A DNA stretch of 49,913 nucleotides from Staphylococcus sp. CAG:324 (GCA_000433035.1 FR890803.1:1-49913); one strand, 5' to 3'; positions 8,071 to 18,185 are shown, numbered from the stretch's first letter. Made by a program: numbers and translations. Notes: generated by a model not told the origin, from the sequence alone.

Positions 8071-10497
8071 ATGCCCAAACAGCAAATAGAAATTGACAAT
8101 ACAAAGACGCATTTAGAGGAGAAATTAGCAAGCTATTTTGGGGTCACACCAAGTGATGCTAGCATTGATCAAATGTATAAAGCCGTTAGTATGTCTGTTT
8201 TAGACATTTTACTAGAAAAAAAGAAACAATTTAATCGGAAAGTTAAGGAACAAAAATCAAAACGAGTGTATTATTTATGTATGGAGTTTTTAGTTGGAAG
8301 AAGCTTAAAAACGAATCTTTATAATCTTGGAATTGTTGATAGTTATCGTGAGGTTTTAAAGGAATATGGTTTTGATTTAGATGAATTGTATGAGCAAGAA
8401 AATGATGCAGGACTTGGTAATGGTGGACTCGGACGTTTGGCAGCTTGTTTCATGGATTCACTGGCTTCTTTAGACTATCCAGCAACAGGTTTTTCTATTC
8501 GTTATGAATATGGTTTATTTAAACAAAAAATTGTGAATGGTTGGCAAACAGAAATGCCAGATGTTTGGTTACCAGGTGGTGAAGTATGGTTAGTACCAAG
8601 AAGTGATCGGCTCTTAAAGGTTAGATTTGGTGGTTGGGTTAGTGAATATCAAAAAGATGGTAAAATGAAGGTTGAATACCATGATTCGAAAATTGTTGAA
8701 GCAATGCCATATGATTTGCTTATTTCAGGTGGTAATAGTAATGCAGTATCAACACTTAGACTTTGGAAAGCACGTAATGCAAATGAATTTGATATGAAGT
8801 CTTTTTCACAAGGCGATTATATGAAAGCGATTATGGAAAATCAGGAAGCTGAATTAATATCAAAAGTTTTATATCCTTCGGATAATCATTATGAAGGAAA
8901 AACTTTAAGATTAAAACAACAGTACTTTTTGGTTAGTGCTTCAATTCAAAATATTATTAATGATCATATGAAACGCTATGGTGATTTACATACATTACCG
9001 AATTATGCTGCCATCCACATCAATGATACACATCCTGCCATTTGTATTCCTGAATTGATGCGTATTATGATGGATGATTATGAACTAGAATGGGATGAGG
9101 CGTGGGAGATTGTAACTAAAACAGTGGCTTACACCAATCATACTGTATTAGTTGAAGCGTTAGAATGTTGGAGTGAGGATTTGATTCAAAAAACCATTCC
9201 TCGAATTTATAATATTTTACAAGAAATTAATCGTAGATATACGACAAATTTATGGAATATTTATCCTGGTGATTGGGATAAAATAAATAGAATGGCTATT
9301 ATTTCTAACAATTATATAAAGATGGCTAATTTAAGTGTAATTGCTAGCCACAAAATAAATGGTGTATCAGCACTGCATAGTGATATAATTAAAAGAAGTA
9401 TTTTTAGTGATTATTATCAATTAACTCCTGAAAAATTTACTAATGTTACAAATGGAATTGCCCATAGAAGATGGTTACATCAATCTAATCCACGATTGTC
9501 TAATTTATTAGATGATACGATAGGTCATAACTGGTATAAAGATGCTAGTGAGTTAAGAAAGTTTTTAGCATATTATGATAATGATAAAATTATTGATGAA
9601 CTTGGTCGTATAAAATATTTAAATAAATGTGATTTTGCTAATATGATTTATAAGAAACAAGGAATTATTTTAGATCCAAGTTCAAGATTTGATGTTCAAG
9701 TTAAAAGACTTCATGAATACAAAAGACAACTTTTAAACGTTTTAAAAATAATTAGTTTATACAATCAATTAAAAGAGAATCCAGAGATAAAAATGACCCC
9801 TCAAACGTTTATCTTTGGGGCAAAAGCAGCTCCAGGATATTATCTTGCTAAAGAAATAATTGAATTAATCAATTATATTTCTAAAGATATTTCAATGAAT
9901 CCTAAAATGAAGGAAAAGTTAAATGTTGTTTTTATTGAGGATTATTGTGTTACCTTAGCAGAATATTTGATGCCTGCAAGCGAAATTAGTGAACAAATAT
10001 CATTGGCAGGATACGAGGCTAGTGGAACTGGCAATATGAAATTTATGATTAATGGAGCAATTACTTTTGGTACTATGGATGGAGCCAATGTTGAAATTTG
10101 TGATGCTGTTGGTGATGATAATATCTTTATTTTTGGCATGAGTGCTAAAGAAGTAGATGATTTATGGAAAGCAGGCTATAATTCAACTTATTTTTATAAT
10201 AGTAATAAAGAATTAAGAGGAATTATTAATACTTTAAAAAAAGGTTTTGCTGGAAAGAGTTTTGAAAATATTGCTAATTATTTATTGACCTCAAGTGGTA
10301 TAGCCGATCGCTATATGTGTCTTGCTGATTTTGAGGATTATATGAAGGTTCATCAAAAGATGGATGAAGCATATCTTAATAAAAAACATTTTAATCAAAT
10401 GTCACTTGTTAATATTAGTGAGGCTGGAAGATTTGCGGCTGATCGTAGTATAAAGGAATATGCCGATAAAATTTGGTATTTAAAACCAGTAAAATAA
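8071..10497 (+). CDS. glgP: Glycogen/maltodextrin phosphorylase
   Basis: 808 residues, the normal length for GT35. The PLP Schiff-base lysine is K657 in SGTGNMKFMINGA, followed by the family signature TFGTMDGANVEI. Other conserved blocks are GLGNGGLGRLAACFMDS and HEYKRQLLN. It releases glucose-1-phosphate from glycogen, so synthesis and breakdown are encoded in a single operon. The start follows GAAGAGGT and lies ten bases after the glgA stop. Confidence 0.97.
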   Translation: MPKQQIEIDNTKTHLEEKLASYFGVTPSDASIDQMYKAVSMSVLDILLEKKKQFNRKVKEQKSKRVYYLCMEFLVGRSLKTNLYNLGIVDSYREVLKEYGFDLDELYEQENDAGLGNGGLGRLAACFMDSLASLDYPATGFSIRYEYGLFKQKIVNGWQTEMPDVWLPGGEVWLVPRSDRLLKVRFGGWVSEYQKDGKMKVEYHDSKIVEAMPYDLLISGGNSNAVSTLRLWKARNANEFDMKSFSQGDYMKAIMENQEAELISKVLYPSDNHYEGKTLRLKQQYFLVSASIQNIINDHMKRYGDLHTLPNYAAIHINDTHPAICIPELMRIMMDDYELEWDEAWEIVTKTVAYTNHTVLVEALECWSEDLIQKTIPRIYNILQEINRRYTTNLWNIYPGDWDKINRMAIISNNYIKMANLSVIASHKINGVSALHSDIIKRSIFSDYYQLTPEKFTNVTNGIAHRRWLHQSNPRLSNLLDDTIGHNWYKDASELRKFLAYYDNDKIIDELGRIKYLNKCDFANMIYKKQGIILDPSSRFDVQVKRLHEYKRQLLNVLKIISLYNQLKENPEIKMTPQTFIFGAKAAPGYYLAKEIIELINYISKDISMNPKMKEKLNVVFIEDYCVTLAEYLMPASEISEQISLAGYEASGTGNMKFMINGAITFGTMDGANVEICDAVGDDNIFIFGMSAKEVDDLWKAGYNSTYFYNSNKELRGIINTLKKGFAGKSFENIANYLLTSSGIADRYMCLADFEDYMKVHQKMDEAYLNKKHFNQMSLVNISEAGRFAADRSIKEYADKIWYLKPVK

Positions 10498-10510
10498 AAG
10501 CAAATATTTG

Positions 10511-10537
10511 TTGATTTTTGACAAAATGTAGTATAAT
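10511..10537 (+). promoter_or_regulatory. Probable promoter of pfkA
   Basis: TATAAT at 10532-10537, with TTGATT 15 bases upstream as the best-spaced -35. A full TTGACA at 10518 is only 8 bases from the -10 and cannot serve it. There is no terminator between glgP and pfkA, so readthrough from the glycogen operon is also likely. Confidence 0.5.
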
Positions 10538-10586
10538 TATGCAATGTGAAAATAAACTGTAATTTAAAAAATTATGGAGGCTTACA

Positions 10587-11555
10587 ATGGAAAAACAAAT
10601 AAAAAAAATTGCTGTGCTAACTTCGGGTGGTGATGCTCCTGGTATGAATGCAACAATTCGAGCAGTTGTTCGTGCAGGAATTCATGAAGGTTTAGAAGTT
10701 TTTGGTGTTGAAGATGGATATAAAGGTTTAGTCGAAGGTCGAATTTTTCCAATGACACGTGATACTGTAACTAATATTATCAATCGTGGTGGAACTATTT
10801 TAGGTTCTGCTCGTTTATCAGAATTTAGTAAAGATGAAGTTGCCCAAATTGCTTTAGAACAATTAAAAAACAGAGGGATAGATGCATTAGTTGCTATTGG
10901 TGGTGATGGAACCTATCGTGGAGCTTTAAAACTTTCTAAAATGGGTTTATATTGTATTGGCCTTCCAGGTACAATTGATAATGATATTGCCTCAAGTGAA
11001 TTTACTATAGGGTTTGATACAGCTGTCAATACTGCAGTTGATGCAATTGATAAATTAAGAGATACTTCAAATTCTCATCAACGTTGTTCAATTGTTGAGG
11101 TTATGGGGAGATATTGTGGGGATATTGCTTATGCGGCGGCTTTGGCAACGGGAGCAGATTTAGTTATAACCTCAGAAACGGGTTTTAGTTTAGAAGAGGT
11201 AATTAAAACGGTAAAAAAATGCCAAAATCATAAAAGTAGACATGTTTTGATTATTATAACAGAGCATATCACTGATGTACGTGAATTAGCTAAGCAAATT
11301 CAAGAATATACTGGTTTCGATTCTAGAGCTACTATTTTAGGACATGTTCAAAGAGGAGGTTCTCCATCACCATTTGATAGAGTATTAGCAAGTCGACTTG
11401 GGATTGCAGCGGTTGAAGAATTATTAAAAGGTGAAGGTGGTAAATGTATGGGTGTTTTTCATAATGAGGTTGTAGCAACACCAATTGAAGAAGCTCTTAC
11501 AATGAAAAAACAGATGTTTAAAGGATATAAAGAACTTACAACAACAATATCTTAA
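10587..11555 (+). CDS. pfkA: ATP-dependent 6-phosphofructokinase
   Basis: 322 residues, as for bacterial PfkA (about 320). Visible motifs: ATP-binding SGGDAPGMNATIR (13-25), GGDGTYRGA, catalytic PGTIDNDI, and the substrate segment VEVMGRYCGD. It phosphorylates fructose-6-phosphate in glycolysis. The GGDG (rather than GGDD) segment points to ATP and not PPi as phosphate donor. Placement after glgP links glycogen breakdown to glycolysis. The SD is GGAGG, and a strong terminator follows. Confidence 0.97.
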   Translation: MEKQIKKIAVLTSGGDAPGMNATIRAVVRAGIHEGLEVFGVEDGYKGLVEGRIFPMTRDTVTNIINRGGTILGSARLSEFSKDEVAQIALEQLKNRGIDALVAIGGDGTYRGALKLSKMGLYCIGLPGTIDNDIASSEFTIGFDTAVNTAVDAIDKLRDTSNSHQRCSIVEVMGRYCGDIAYAAALATGADLVITSETGFSLEEVIKTVKKCQNHKSRHVLIIITEHITDVRELAKQIQEYTGFDSRATILGHVQRGGSPSPFDRVLASRLGIAAVEELLKGEGGKCMGVFHNEVVATPIEEALTMKKQMFKGYKELTTTIS

Positions 11556-11560
11556 AAAAT

Positions 11561-11594
11561 AAACTGATTAACGTCAAATGTTAATCAGTTTTTA
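11561..11594 (+). terminator. Rho-independent terminator after pfkA
   Basis: A perfect 12-bp stem (AAACTGATTAAC/GTTAATCAGTTT) with a 7-base loop, ending in a T-run. It closes the glycogen/pfkA unit. Confidence 0.9.
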
Positions 11595-11750
11595 ATTTAA
11601 TATTTAATATATGTTTTAACTCTTAACTTAAATATTTTTAGCTTTCTTCTTTTTTCATCAAAAAAGGTATACTATATAAGTTATAATATAAAAACAAAGT
11701 TATTGAATCGTATTTTGTAACTTATATTATATGAGGTGAAAAGAAAAATT

Positions 11751-13727
11751 ATGAATAAACTAAAATTAAAAAGAATAATTATAGTAGCATCATTTATTAT
11801 TATAATGGTGACTTCAATATTAAAATATCCATCTTCGTTTGCAAGTAGTAATGCGAATTTATATTTAGTTTTTGATAAAACTACTTATAATGTTGGCGAT
11901 ATAGTGAATATAAATATAAATTTGGATCAATTTGCTTCACTAAGTGAAGTAAAATTACAAATTAAGATCAAAGAAGAATATTTTGAACCAGTAATGGTCG
12001 ATAATAAATATTTTTATTTTTCTGCTTCATCAGTGTTTACAAATGATGTTATCAATGATTATGTTGATCATACCTATTTAAGATTAAGACTTATTAAAGA
12101 TGAAAATATTAGTGAAGGTTACTTTTCTAGTTATAAAAACAATATTTGTAATCTACAACTAAAAGTAAAAAGACCGATTGATGATATCTACAATTATTTT
12201 ACAATTGATAATTACGACAATATGGGAATTAGTGTGTATTTATTTGATGTAAAAGATCAAATTATAAATTATAATTTATATCATCGTGAAAAAATTAAAG
12301 TAAACTGGCAAGTTGAAAGTTATGAACTGAATGTTTATAGTGAGGTACCAGATTTTAAAAAAGATATTCAAATATTAAATCGAGAAATTGGTGAATATGA
12401 ATATTTAATTGAAAAACAAATTGATACAATGATTATAGGATTAAAGACGGTTCATATTGGTATCTATGATAAAAAGGCAGCTGATTATATTGTATTATCA
12501 AAAGCCGTTTCAGTGGTAGATAAAATGGCTCCTATTATTACTTATCCTTCTAATATTACAATAGAAGATAATTTGATTATGACAATTGATTATTTTGATT
12601 ATATCGATGTTAATGATAATTATGATACATATTTAGATACTACGATAAAATATTATGATGAAGAATTAAAAGAAGTGCAAGATTTAGAAAGTTTTAGAAC
12701 ATATCTTAGTTCTAATCAAAAAGGATATCTTAAATTTATTGCAAAAGATACAAGTAAAAATGAAACAAGTACTGAATTCATCGAAATTAACGTTATAGAT
12801 ACTTTGGCACCACTAATTAATGAGATAGATAAATTAGTAATTAACGATACTGAGGTAGATCATTTTGATTTGTTAAGCAATTTTATTGTTTCTGATAATT
12901 ATGACCATCATCCTGAGGTCGTTTTTGATTTTGGTGAATATAATCAGTATGCCTATGAAGAATTAAAAGAAGTTTTGAAAACAGGTACGAATATTCATTT
13001 TTCCTATTTTGCCATAGATGAAAGTATGAATAAAACAGCAGTTTTTCAAGCTGTCATTGAGGTCATTGATACAATTAAGCCAAGTGTTAAAGTAAGTGAT
13101 GTTACAGTTGATGATGTTGACTATAATAGTAATGACTTTGAACAATTAGTGATAATTAGTGATAATTTTAAATATCCTTGTAGATTGGAAAAAAAATATT
13201 ATATCAATGATGTATTGGTCAATCAAGAACAATTTGATGAAGCAATGTTAAGAGGACAAAAAGGGTATATTGTTTATGTAGGTATTGATACTTTTGATAA
13301 TCGAAGTGAAGAAGTTAGACAAAATATTAATGTAATTGATACCATTGTTCCACAAATTATTGTTAAAAATATCCAAAATGGACAAAAGTATATTAAAATG
13401 GATAAAATAGAATATGAGATTGTAGAAAATTTTGATAATTATGAGTTGATTGTTTTGTTAGATGATAAGGAATATTTAGGAGGAAAGGTTGAAATTGGTA
13501 AACATGAATTGTATATTAAAGTAAAAGATGCTATAGGTCATGAAAGAAGTTTATCGCTTGATTTTGAAGTGATTGAGGATAATATTATTGGTTGCAAGGG
13601 TGATGCTAGTTGTTACGTTAATAATTATTTAGAAGTAGTAATTATAGTTTCTGCTTTATTAATCTTTGTCATTATTATGATTATTGTAAGAATTGTAATA
13701 AAAAAGAAGAAACAAAAAATCGTTTAA
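11751..13727 (+). CDS. Membrane-anchored extracellular protein with tandem Ig-like modules
   Basis: About 658 residues from the ATG at 11751; an in-frame GTG 15 bases earlier overlaps the SD GAGGTG and is unlikely. An N-terminal signal or anchor helix (residues about 9-32) ends in SSFASS. A first domain (LYLVFDKTTYNVGDIVNININL) resembles cohesin/Ig-fold modules. It is followed by at least four repeats of about 90 residues, each opening with V(I/V)DxxxPxI (VVDKMAPII, VIDTLAPLI, VIDTIKPSV, VIDTIVPQI), similar to DUF5011/HYR-type bacterial Ig-like domains. The C-terminus is one TM helix (YLEVVIIVSALLIFVIIMII) followed by a KKKKQK tail, a type I topology with the bulk outside the cell. No LPxTG and no catalytic motif. 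Role unknown; adhesion or envelope structure is an inference. Confidence 0.7.
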   Translation: MNKLKLKRIIIVASFIIIMVTSILKYPSSFASSNANLYLVFDKTTYNVGDIVNININLDQFASLSEVKLQIKIKEEYFEPVMVDNKYFYFSASSVFTNDVINDYVDHTYLRLRLIKDENISEGYFSSYKNNICNLQLKVKRPIDDIYNYFTIDNYDNMGISVYLFDVKDQIINYNLYHREKIKVNWQVESYELNVYSEVPDFKKDIQILNREIGEYEYLIEKQIDTMIIGLKTVHIGIYDKKAADYIVLSKAVSVVDKMAPIITYPSNITIEDNLIMTIDYFDYIDVNDNYDTYLDTTIKYYDEELKEVQDLESFRTYLSSNQKGYLKFIAKDTSKNETSTEFIEINVIDTLAPLINEIDKLVINDTEVDHFDLLSNFIVSDNYDHHPEVVFDFGEYNQYAYEELKEVLKTGTNIHFSYFAIDESMNKTAVFQAVIEVIDTIKPSVKVSDVTVDDVDYNSNDFEQLVIISDNFKYPCRLEKKYYINDVLVNQEQFDEAMLRGQKGYIVYVGIDTFDNRSEEVRQNINVIDTIVPQIIVKNIQNGQKYIKMDKIEYEIVENFDNYELIVLLDDKEYLGGKVEIGKHELYIKVKDAIGHERSLSLDFEVIEDNIIGCKGDASCYVNNYLEVVIIVSALLIFVIIMIIVRIVIKKKKQKIV

Positions 13728-13756
13728 TCATTTTTCTTTATAAAAAAACTAGAATG

Positions 13757-13765
13757 TGTTATAAT
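13757..13765 (+). promoter_or_regulatory. Extended -10 promoter of metG
   Basis: TGTTATAAT (TGn-TATAAT) with no convincing -35. The first in-frame ATG of the metG reading frame (13754) lies within this element, which argues against that ATG as the start. Confidence 0.6.
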
Positions 13766-13801
13766 GTGACAAGTAAAATTGACCATTGTAGGAGGTATTC
13801 A

Positions 13802-15730
13802 ATGTGTAAAAAATGCTATGTAACAACACCTATTTATTATGCTAGTGGAAAGGTTCAAATTGGTAATAGTTATACTACGGTTGCATGTGATGTTTATGCA
13901 AGATTTAATCGACAAATGGGTAGAAAAACTTTTTATCTAACGGGAATGGATGAACATGGCCAAAAGATAGAAGAAGCAGCATTAAAAGCTAAAATGAATC
14001 CACAAACTTTTGTAGATAAGGTTGCTTTGGAGACCAAAGAACTTTGGAAAGTAATGCATATTGATTATGATGGTTTTATTAGAACAACGGATAAAAAACA
14101 CGAAGAAATTGTTGCAAAAGTTTTTGAAAAATTGCTTGCAAATGATGATATATATCTTGGTTCATATAGTGGCAATTATTGTGTTTCATGTGAAACCTTT
14201 TTTACAAAGAAGCAACTTGGCGAAAATGATACTTGTCCAGATTGTGGAAAACCAACTAAATTGGTATCAGAGGAAAGTTATTTTTTGCGTTTAAAAAAAT
14301 ATGAAAAAAAGCTTCTAGAATATATTAAAAATCATGCAGATTTTATTTGCCCAGAAACTAGAAAAAATGAAGTTATTTCGTTTATTGAATCAGGATTAGA
14401 GGATTTATGTGTGAGTAGAACTTCTTTTACATGGGGTATTCAAGTGCCTTCTAATCCTAAACATGTTATTTATGTTTGGATTGATGCACTATTTAATTAT
14501 TTAACAGCTCTTGGTTATGGAACTGATGAGGATCAATTATATCAAGAGTTTTGGGTTAATAATGATAATGTTTGTCATGTTGTAGGAAAAGATATTTTAA
14601 GATTTCATGCAATTTATTGGCCGATTATGTTAATGGCATTAGATATTCCTATTCGCTTTAAACTTTATGTTCATGGTTGGATTTTAACTAAGGATGGTAA
14701 GATGTCTAAGTCTAAAGGAAATGCGGTATATCCAATGGATTTGATTGATCGTTTTGGTATTGATGCGGTCAGATATTATTTAGCAAAAGAATTGCCACTT
14801 GGTAATGATGGTCTTTTCAGTTATGAGCGTTTTATTGAAAGATATAATTTTGAACTGGCTAATGATTTAGGTAATTTAGTTAGCAGAAGTATTTCTATGA
14901 TAAATAAGTATTGTGATGGAGTGGTTCCAAACAAGGATATAGTAAAGTCAGGTGAATATGAGCAATCTTTATGTGAGGTTGCAAATAAAGCAATTACTAA
15001 AACCATTGCATGTTTTGATAAATTTAGAATTCAAGATGGAATTGGAGAAACTTGGCAATTGATTAAAAGAGCGAATAAATATATTGATGAGACTGCTCCT
15101 TGGGTGCTTGCAAAAGATGATAATAAAAGGGAAGAACTTGCAAGTGTAATGTATCATTTGGCAGAATCGTTACGGATTATTGCAATTTTAATAGCACCAT
15201 ATTTAGTAGAAACTTCAAATAAAATTTTGCTTTCACTTGGAAAAGCAAATACAAGTATGCGTTTAGATCAACTTGTTTTTGGCGAAGAATTTTCAACAGA
15301 TAAGGTCTTCTTAGAGGAAAAATTATTCCAAAGACTTGATATGGAAAAAGAATTAAATTATTTTAAAGAACAAGCCAAATTAAAACAGTTCCAAAAGAAA
15401 GAAGAAGTGGCAAAGATAAATATGGATGATTTTTCTAAAATTTCAATGGTTATTGGAGAAATTATTGAATGCAAAAAACATCCTAATGCGGACAAATTAC
15501 TTGTTTCTCAAATCAAAATTGGTAATGAAATCAAACAAATTGTATCAGGAATTGCACAATTTTATAGTCCTGATGAGTTGATTGGCAAAAAAGTAGTAGT
15601 AGTACAAAATTTAGAATCATCAATGATTCGAGGAGTTGAATCTAGCGGAATGATTCTTTGTGCTAGTAGTGATAATAAATTAGAAGTATTAGAAGTAAAG
15701 GAAATACCAAGTGGTGCAATAGTAAGATAG
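13802..15730 (+). CDS. metG: Methionyl-tRNA synthetase with C-terminal tRNA-binding domain
   Basis: 642 residues from the ATG after TAGGAGG. It is a class Ia synthetase: the Rossmann core starts at CYVTTPIYYASGKV, there is a four-Cys zinc knuckle (CVSC ... CPDC), and an intact KMSKS at 300-304 (GKMSKSKGN). The last about 110 residues are an EMAPII/Arc1p-like tRNA-binding domain (ISMVIGEIIECKKHPNADKL), fused as in many Firmicutes. The HIGH signature is altered to QIGN at 19-22. An ATG 16 codons upstream lies in the promoter -10 element and was rejected. The antiporter gene starts one base after the stop. Confidence 0.96.
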   Translation: MCKKCYVTTPIYYASGKVQIGNSYTTVACDVYARFNRQMGRKTFYLTGMDEHGQKIEEAALKAKMNPQTFVDKVALETKELWKVMHIDYDGFIRTTDKKHEEIVAKVFEKLLANDDIYLGSYSGNYCVSCETFFTKKQLGENDTCPDCGKPTKLVSEESYFLRLKKYEKKLLEYIKNHADFICPETRKNEVISFIESGLEDLCVSRTSFTWGIQVPSNPKHVIYVWIDALFNYLTALGYGTDEDQLYQEFWVNNDNVCHVVGKDILRFHAIYWPIMLMALDIPIRFKLYVHGWILTKDGKMSKSKGNAVYPMDLIDRFGIDAVRYYLAKELPLGNDGLFSYERFIERYNFELANDLGNLVSRSISMINKYCDGVVPNKDIVKSGEYEQSLCEVANKAITKTIACFDKFRIQDGIGETWQLIKRANKYIDETAPWVLAKDDNKREELASVMYHLAESLRIIAILIAPYLVETSNKILLSLGKANTSMRLDQLVFGEEFSTDKVFLEEKLFQRLDMEKELNYFKEQAKLKQFQKKEEVAKINMDDFSKISMVIGEIIECKKHPNADKLLVSQIKIGNEIKQIVSGIAQFYSPDELIGKKVVVVQNLESSMIRGVESSGMILCASSDNKLEVLEVKEIPSGAIVR

Positions 15731-15731
15731 T

Positions 15732-16997
15732 ATGTTTATTTATTTATCAAGTACAAATTTTGATTTACAAGTGTTACTACCAATTGTAATTTTATTAGGG
15801 CTTGCTGCAGTCATTCCTGTAATTTTAGCAATTTGTCGAATAAAATTTATTCCTGTTTTAGTAATTGAAATATTAACGGGAATTTTACTTGCTAGTTTTT
15901 CATCTAAAGAATTTTTTGTAAATAATAATGAACTTACACCGTTTATGGAAGGACTGTATACTATTGGAATGGGAATTCTTTTATTTTTAAGTGGCTTAGA
16001 TACTGATTTTACTGTTTTAGGAAAGCATAAAAAAGGAGATTCATATTTACATATTAGTAGATTAACGACAATTTTATTGTTTATAGTGATATTATGTAGT
16101 ATAGGTGGTTCCTTTTTATTTTTAGATTTTATGAATCACAAAGTGATTGGTATTATTGTTTTGACAATTATTTTTTGTAGTACCTTTGCTTCAATTGTTA
16201 TTCCTTTGGTTCATGAGGAAGGATTAGGTGATAGTACAATTGGAAAAATAATAAGTAGTTATTCTACCAAAGCTGAATTATTATCTATTGTAGCACTTAG
16301 CATTTTGATGATGGTATTAGGAATGACAAAAGAACAAAAACCTTGGCTCTTATTCATTCTTGTTATCATTTTGTTAATTGTATATATTTTTAGTCGTTAT
16401 TTAAAGTTAAATAGTTTTAAAAAAATTTCTGATGGTATTGTTCATTTTGGTGTAAGATTGACGATAGCTTTATTACTTGGTTTAATGATTCTTTGTAGCA
16501 TTTCTGGGGTTGAATATATTTTGGGTGCTTTTTTAGCTGGAATGGTTATTAAGTCTGCAAAGCCGAGTGAATCTAATATTCATAAACTTGAGATTATTGG
16601 TTATGGAATTTTTGTGCCTATTTTTTATATGCTAGTTGGTCTAAAAATTGGTCTTTTGATGCCGATTCAAGAGATATTTAAATGGGAAAATTTATCTTTA
16701 ATTTTAATTTTATTTGGAATGTTGATAGTTGTGAAAATTCCGTTTATGTACTTATGTCGATGGTTTAATTTTTCAACGGTAATTCAGACAACTTTGTTTG
16801 TTGCTTGTACATTAATTGTTGTTATTGCTTCTGAAGAATTTGGTGTTTTTACCAAAAAATTTATGAATGCCTTGATTATTGCTTCATCATTAACATGTAT
16901 CATTCCACCAATCTTATTTGATATTACAAAAAGGTTTGGTTATAGTAAAAAAGAAAATGATATTAGGATTATCAATCCAACTAATGAAATAAAATAA
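15732..16997 (+). CDS. CPA2-family cation:proton antiporter (KefB/NapA-like)
   Basis: 421 residues, almost entirely hydrophobic, with about 12 membrane helices and the Na+/H+ exchanger fold expected of the CPA2 family. Visible landmarks: RIKFIPVLVIEILTGILLA in helix 2, FLSGLDTDF after helix 3, and GAFLAGMVIKSAKPSE. There is no RCK/TrkA-N domain at the C-terminus, so it is the short transporter form. Whether it carries Na+ or K+ cannot be told by eye. Its start lies one base after metG with no clear SD, so translational coupling is likely. Confidence 0.8.
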   Translation: MFIYLSSTNFDLQVLLPIVILLGLAAVIPVILAICRIKFIPVLVIEILTGILLASFSSKEFFVNNNELTPFMEGLYTIGMGILLFLSGLDTDFTVLGKHKKGDSYLHISRLTTILLFIVILCSIGGSFLFLDFMNHKVIGIIVLTIIFCSTFASIVIPLVHEEGLGDSTIGKIISSYSTKAELLSIVALSILMMVLGMTKEQKPWLLFILVIILLIVYIFSRYLKLNSFKKISDGIVHFGVRLTIALLLGLMILCSISGVEYILGAFLAGMVIKSAKPSESNIHKLEIIGYGIFVPIFYMLVGLKIGLLMPIQEIFKWENLSLILILFGMLIVVKIPFMYLCRWFNFSTVIQTTLFVACTLIVVIASEEFGVFTKKFMNALIIASSLTCIIPPILFDITKRFGYSKKENDIRIINPTNEIK

Positions 16998-17026
16998 TAT
17001 ATAATAAATAATAAAGGAAAAAAATC

Positions 17027-18115
17027 ATGGAAAATGAACAATCTAATATCCCTAATGAGGGTGGAGTATCAAAAAAAAATCGATATATTTTTGGCCATAT
17101 AGGCTGTGGAAATGATAAATGTGAAAAGAAGAAAATGAGAAAATCCATTATCCTTGTTGTTTTAGGATCGGTTATATATTCTTTTGGAGTTGTATGGCTT
17201 TTGCAACTTGGCGGTTATTTTTCGGGTGGGGTAACTGGTGTTTCTCAATTAATTGTTGGTCTAATTGAAAAGTTTGGTGGTTCAACTGCTATTAGAGGGT
17301 ATATCGGTCTGTTTGTAGCAATTATAAATATCCCCCTTTTGATGATTGGATGGCGTGGTGTTAGCAAGCATTTTGCCATTTTAACAGTTGTATCTATTGC
17401 TATACAATCTATTTTAATGTCATTAATTTCTAATGTTACAGTTAGTCCGTTTATTTATTTGTTAAGTGATGGTGGAAATGTTGGTGGTGGTCTTATCGAT
17501 GCCTTTAAAGGGGATTTTAATATTCTCCATAATCCAACAACCGTTGCGCTTGAAAATGCATTTAGGGCGAATATGCAACCGGGAACAAGATTATTGCTTG
17601 CTATTATTGGTGGCCTTATTACTGGATATGGTGCTGCTCTTTGTTTAAAAGGTGGTGGTTCAACAGGAGGAATGGATATCATTTCTAATTATTTAGTGAT
17701 GAAAAAAAGAATTCCATTTACTAAATATCAGTTTTTAGTTGATATATCCATTATTTGTGCATCATCTTTAATTAGTGTAGAAAATGTTTTATACACTATT
17801 ATTCGTTTAATTATTTATATGAAAGTTTTACAAGCGATGTATCAGACTTACCAAACAACTAGACTTGAAATTATAACTGATAAAGCTGATGAATTAAAAA
17901 AGGTTTTACTTGAGCATTTCTACCATAGTATGACAATTTATGATGCTGTTGGTGGTTATACAAATAAATGTAAAAAAGTGATTGAAATATATGCCATTAA
18001 TTTTGAGATTCCTGAATATATGGCACTTATTCATTCCGTTGATCCTAAAGCATTTATTATTACGACAAAGGTAAAAATGATACATGGTAATTATGTTCAA
18101 AGAAGTGTTGTCTAA
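17027..18115 (+). CDS. YitT-family membrane protein (DUF161 + DUF2179)
   Basis: 362 residues. A polar N-terminus of about 45 residues with two Cys (CGNDKC) precedes five or six membrane helices with the YitT signatures GGYFSGGVTGVSQLI and LKGGGSTGGMDIISNYL. A C-terminal cytosolic DUF2179 domain follows (VLLEHFYHSMTIYDAVGGYTNK). YitT proteins are widespread integral membrane proteins of unsettled function. The SD is AAAGGAAA. No terminator was found after it, but a strong promoter for rplM follows. Confidence 0.85.
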   Translation: MENEQSNIPNEGGVSKKNRYIFGHIGCGNDKCEKKKMRKSIILVVLGSVIYSFGVVWLLQLGGYFSGGVTGVSQLIVGLIEKFGGSTAIRGYIGLFVAIINIPLLMIGWRGVSKHFAILTVVSIAIQSILMSLISNVTVSPFIYLLSDGGNVGGGLIDAFKGDFNILHNPTTVALENAFRANMQPGTRLLLAIIGGLITGYGAALCLKGGGSTGGMDIISNYLVMKKRIPFTKYQFLVDISIICASSLISVENVLYTIIRLIIYMKVLQAMYQTYQTTRLEIITDKADELKKVLLEHFYHSMTIYDAVGGYTNKCKKVIEIYAINFEIPEYMALIHSVDPKAFIITTKVKMIHGNYVQRSVV

Positions 18116-18143
18116 TTTTGGCTTATAAAAAAGGATGTATTAT

Positions 18144-18172
18144 TTGACAATTTCTTCTCATTAGTGTATAAT
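18144..18172 (+). promoter_or_regulatory. Consensus sigma-A promoter of rplM-rpsI
   Basis: TTGACA (18144-18149), 17 bases, TATAAT (18167-18172): a perfect match in both boxes and spacing, as expected for a ribosomal protein operon. Confidence 0.95.
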
Positions 18173-18185
18173 TTATACGATACAT

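Noticed and set aside
10518..10523. Perfect TTGACA before pfkA
   Set aside because: It is 8 bases from TATAAT, and no -10 lies 17 bases downstream.
13754..13801. Upstream ATG extending metG by 16 residues
   Set aside because: The ATG overlaps the TGTTATAAT promoter element and lacks an SD; the ATG at 13802 follows TAGGAGG.
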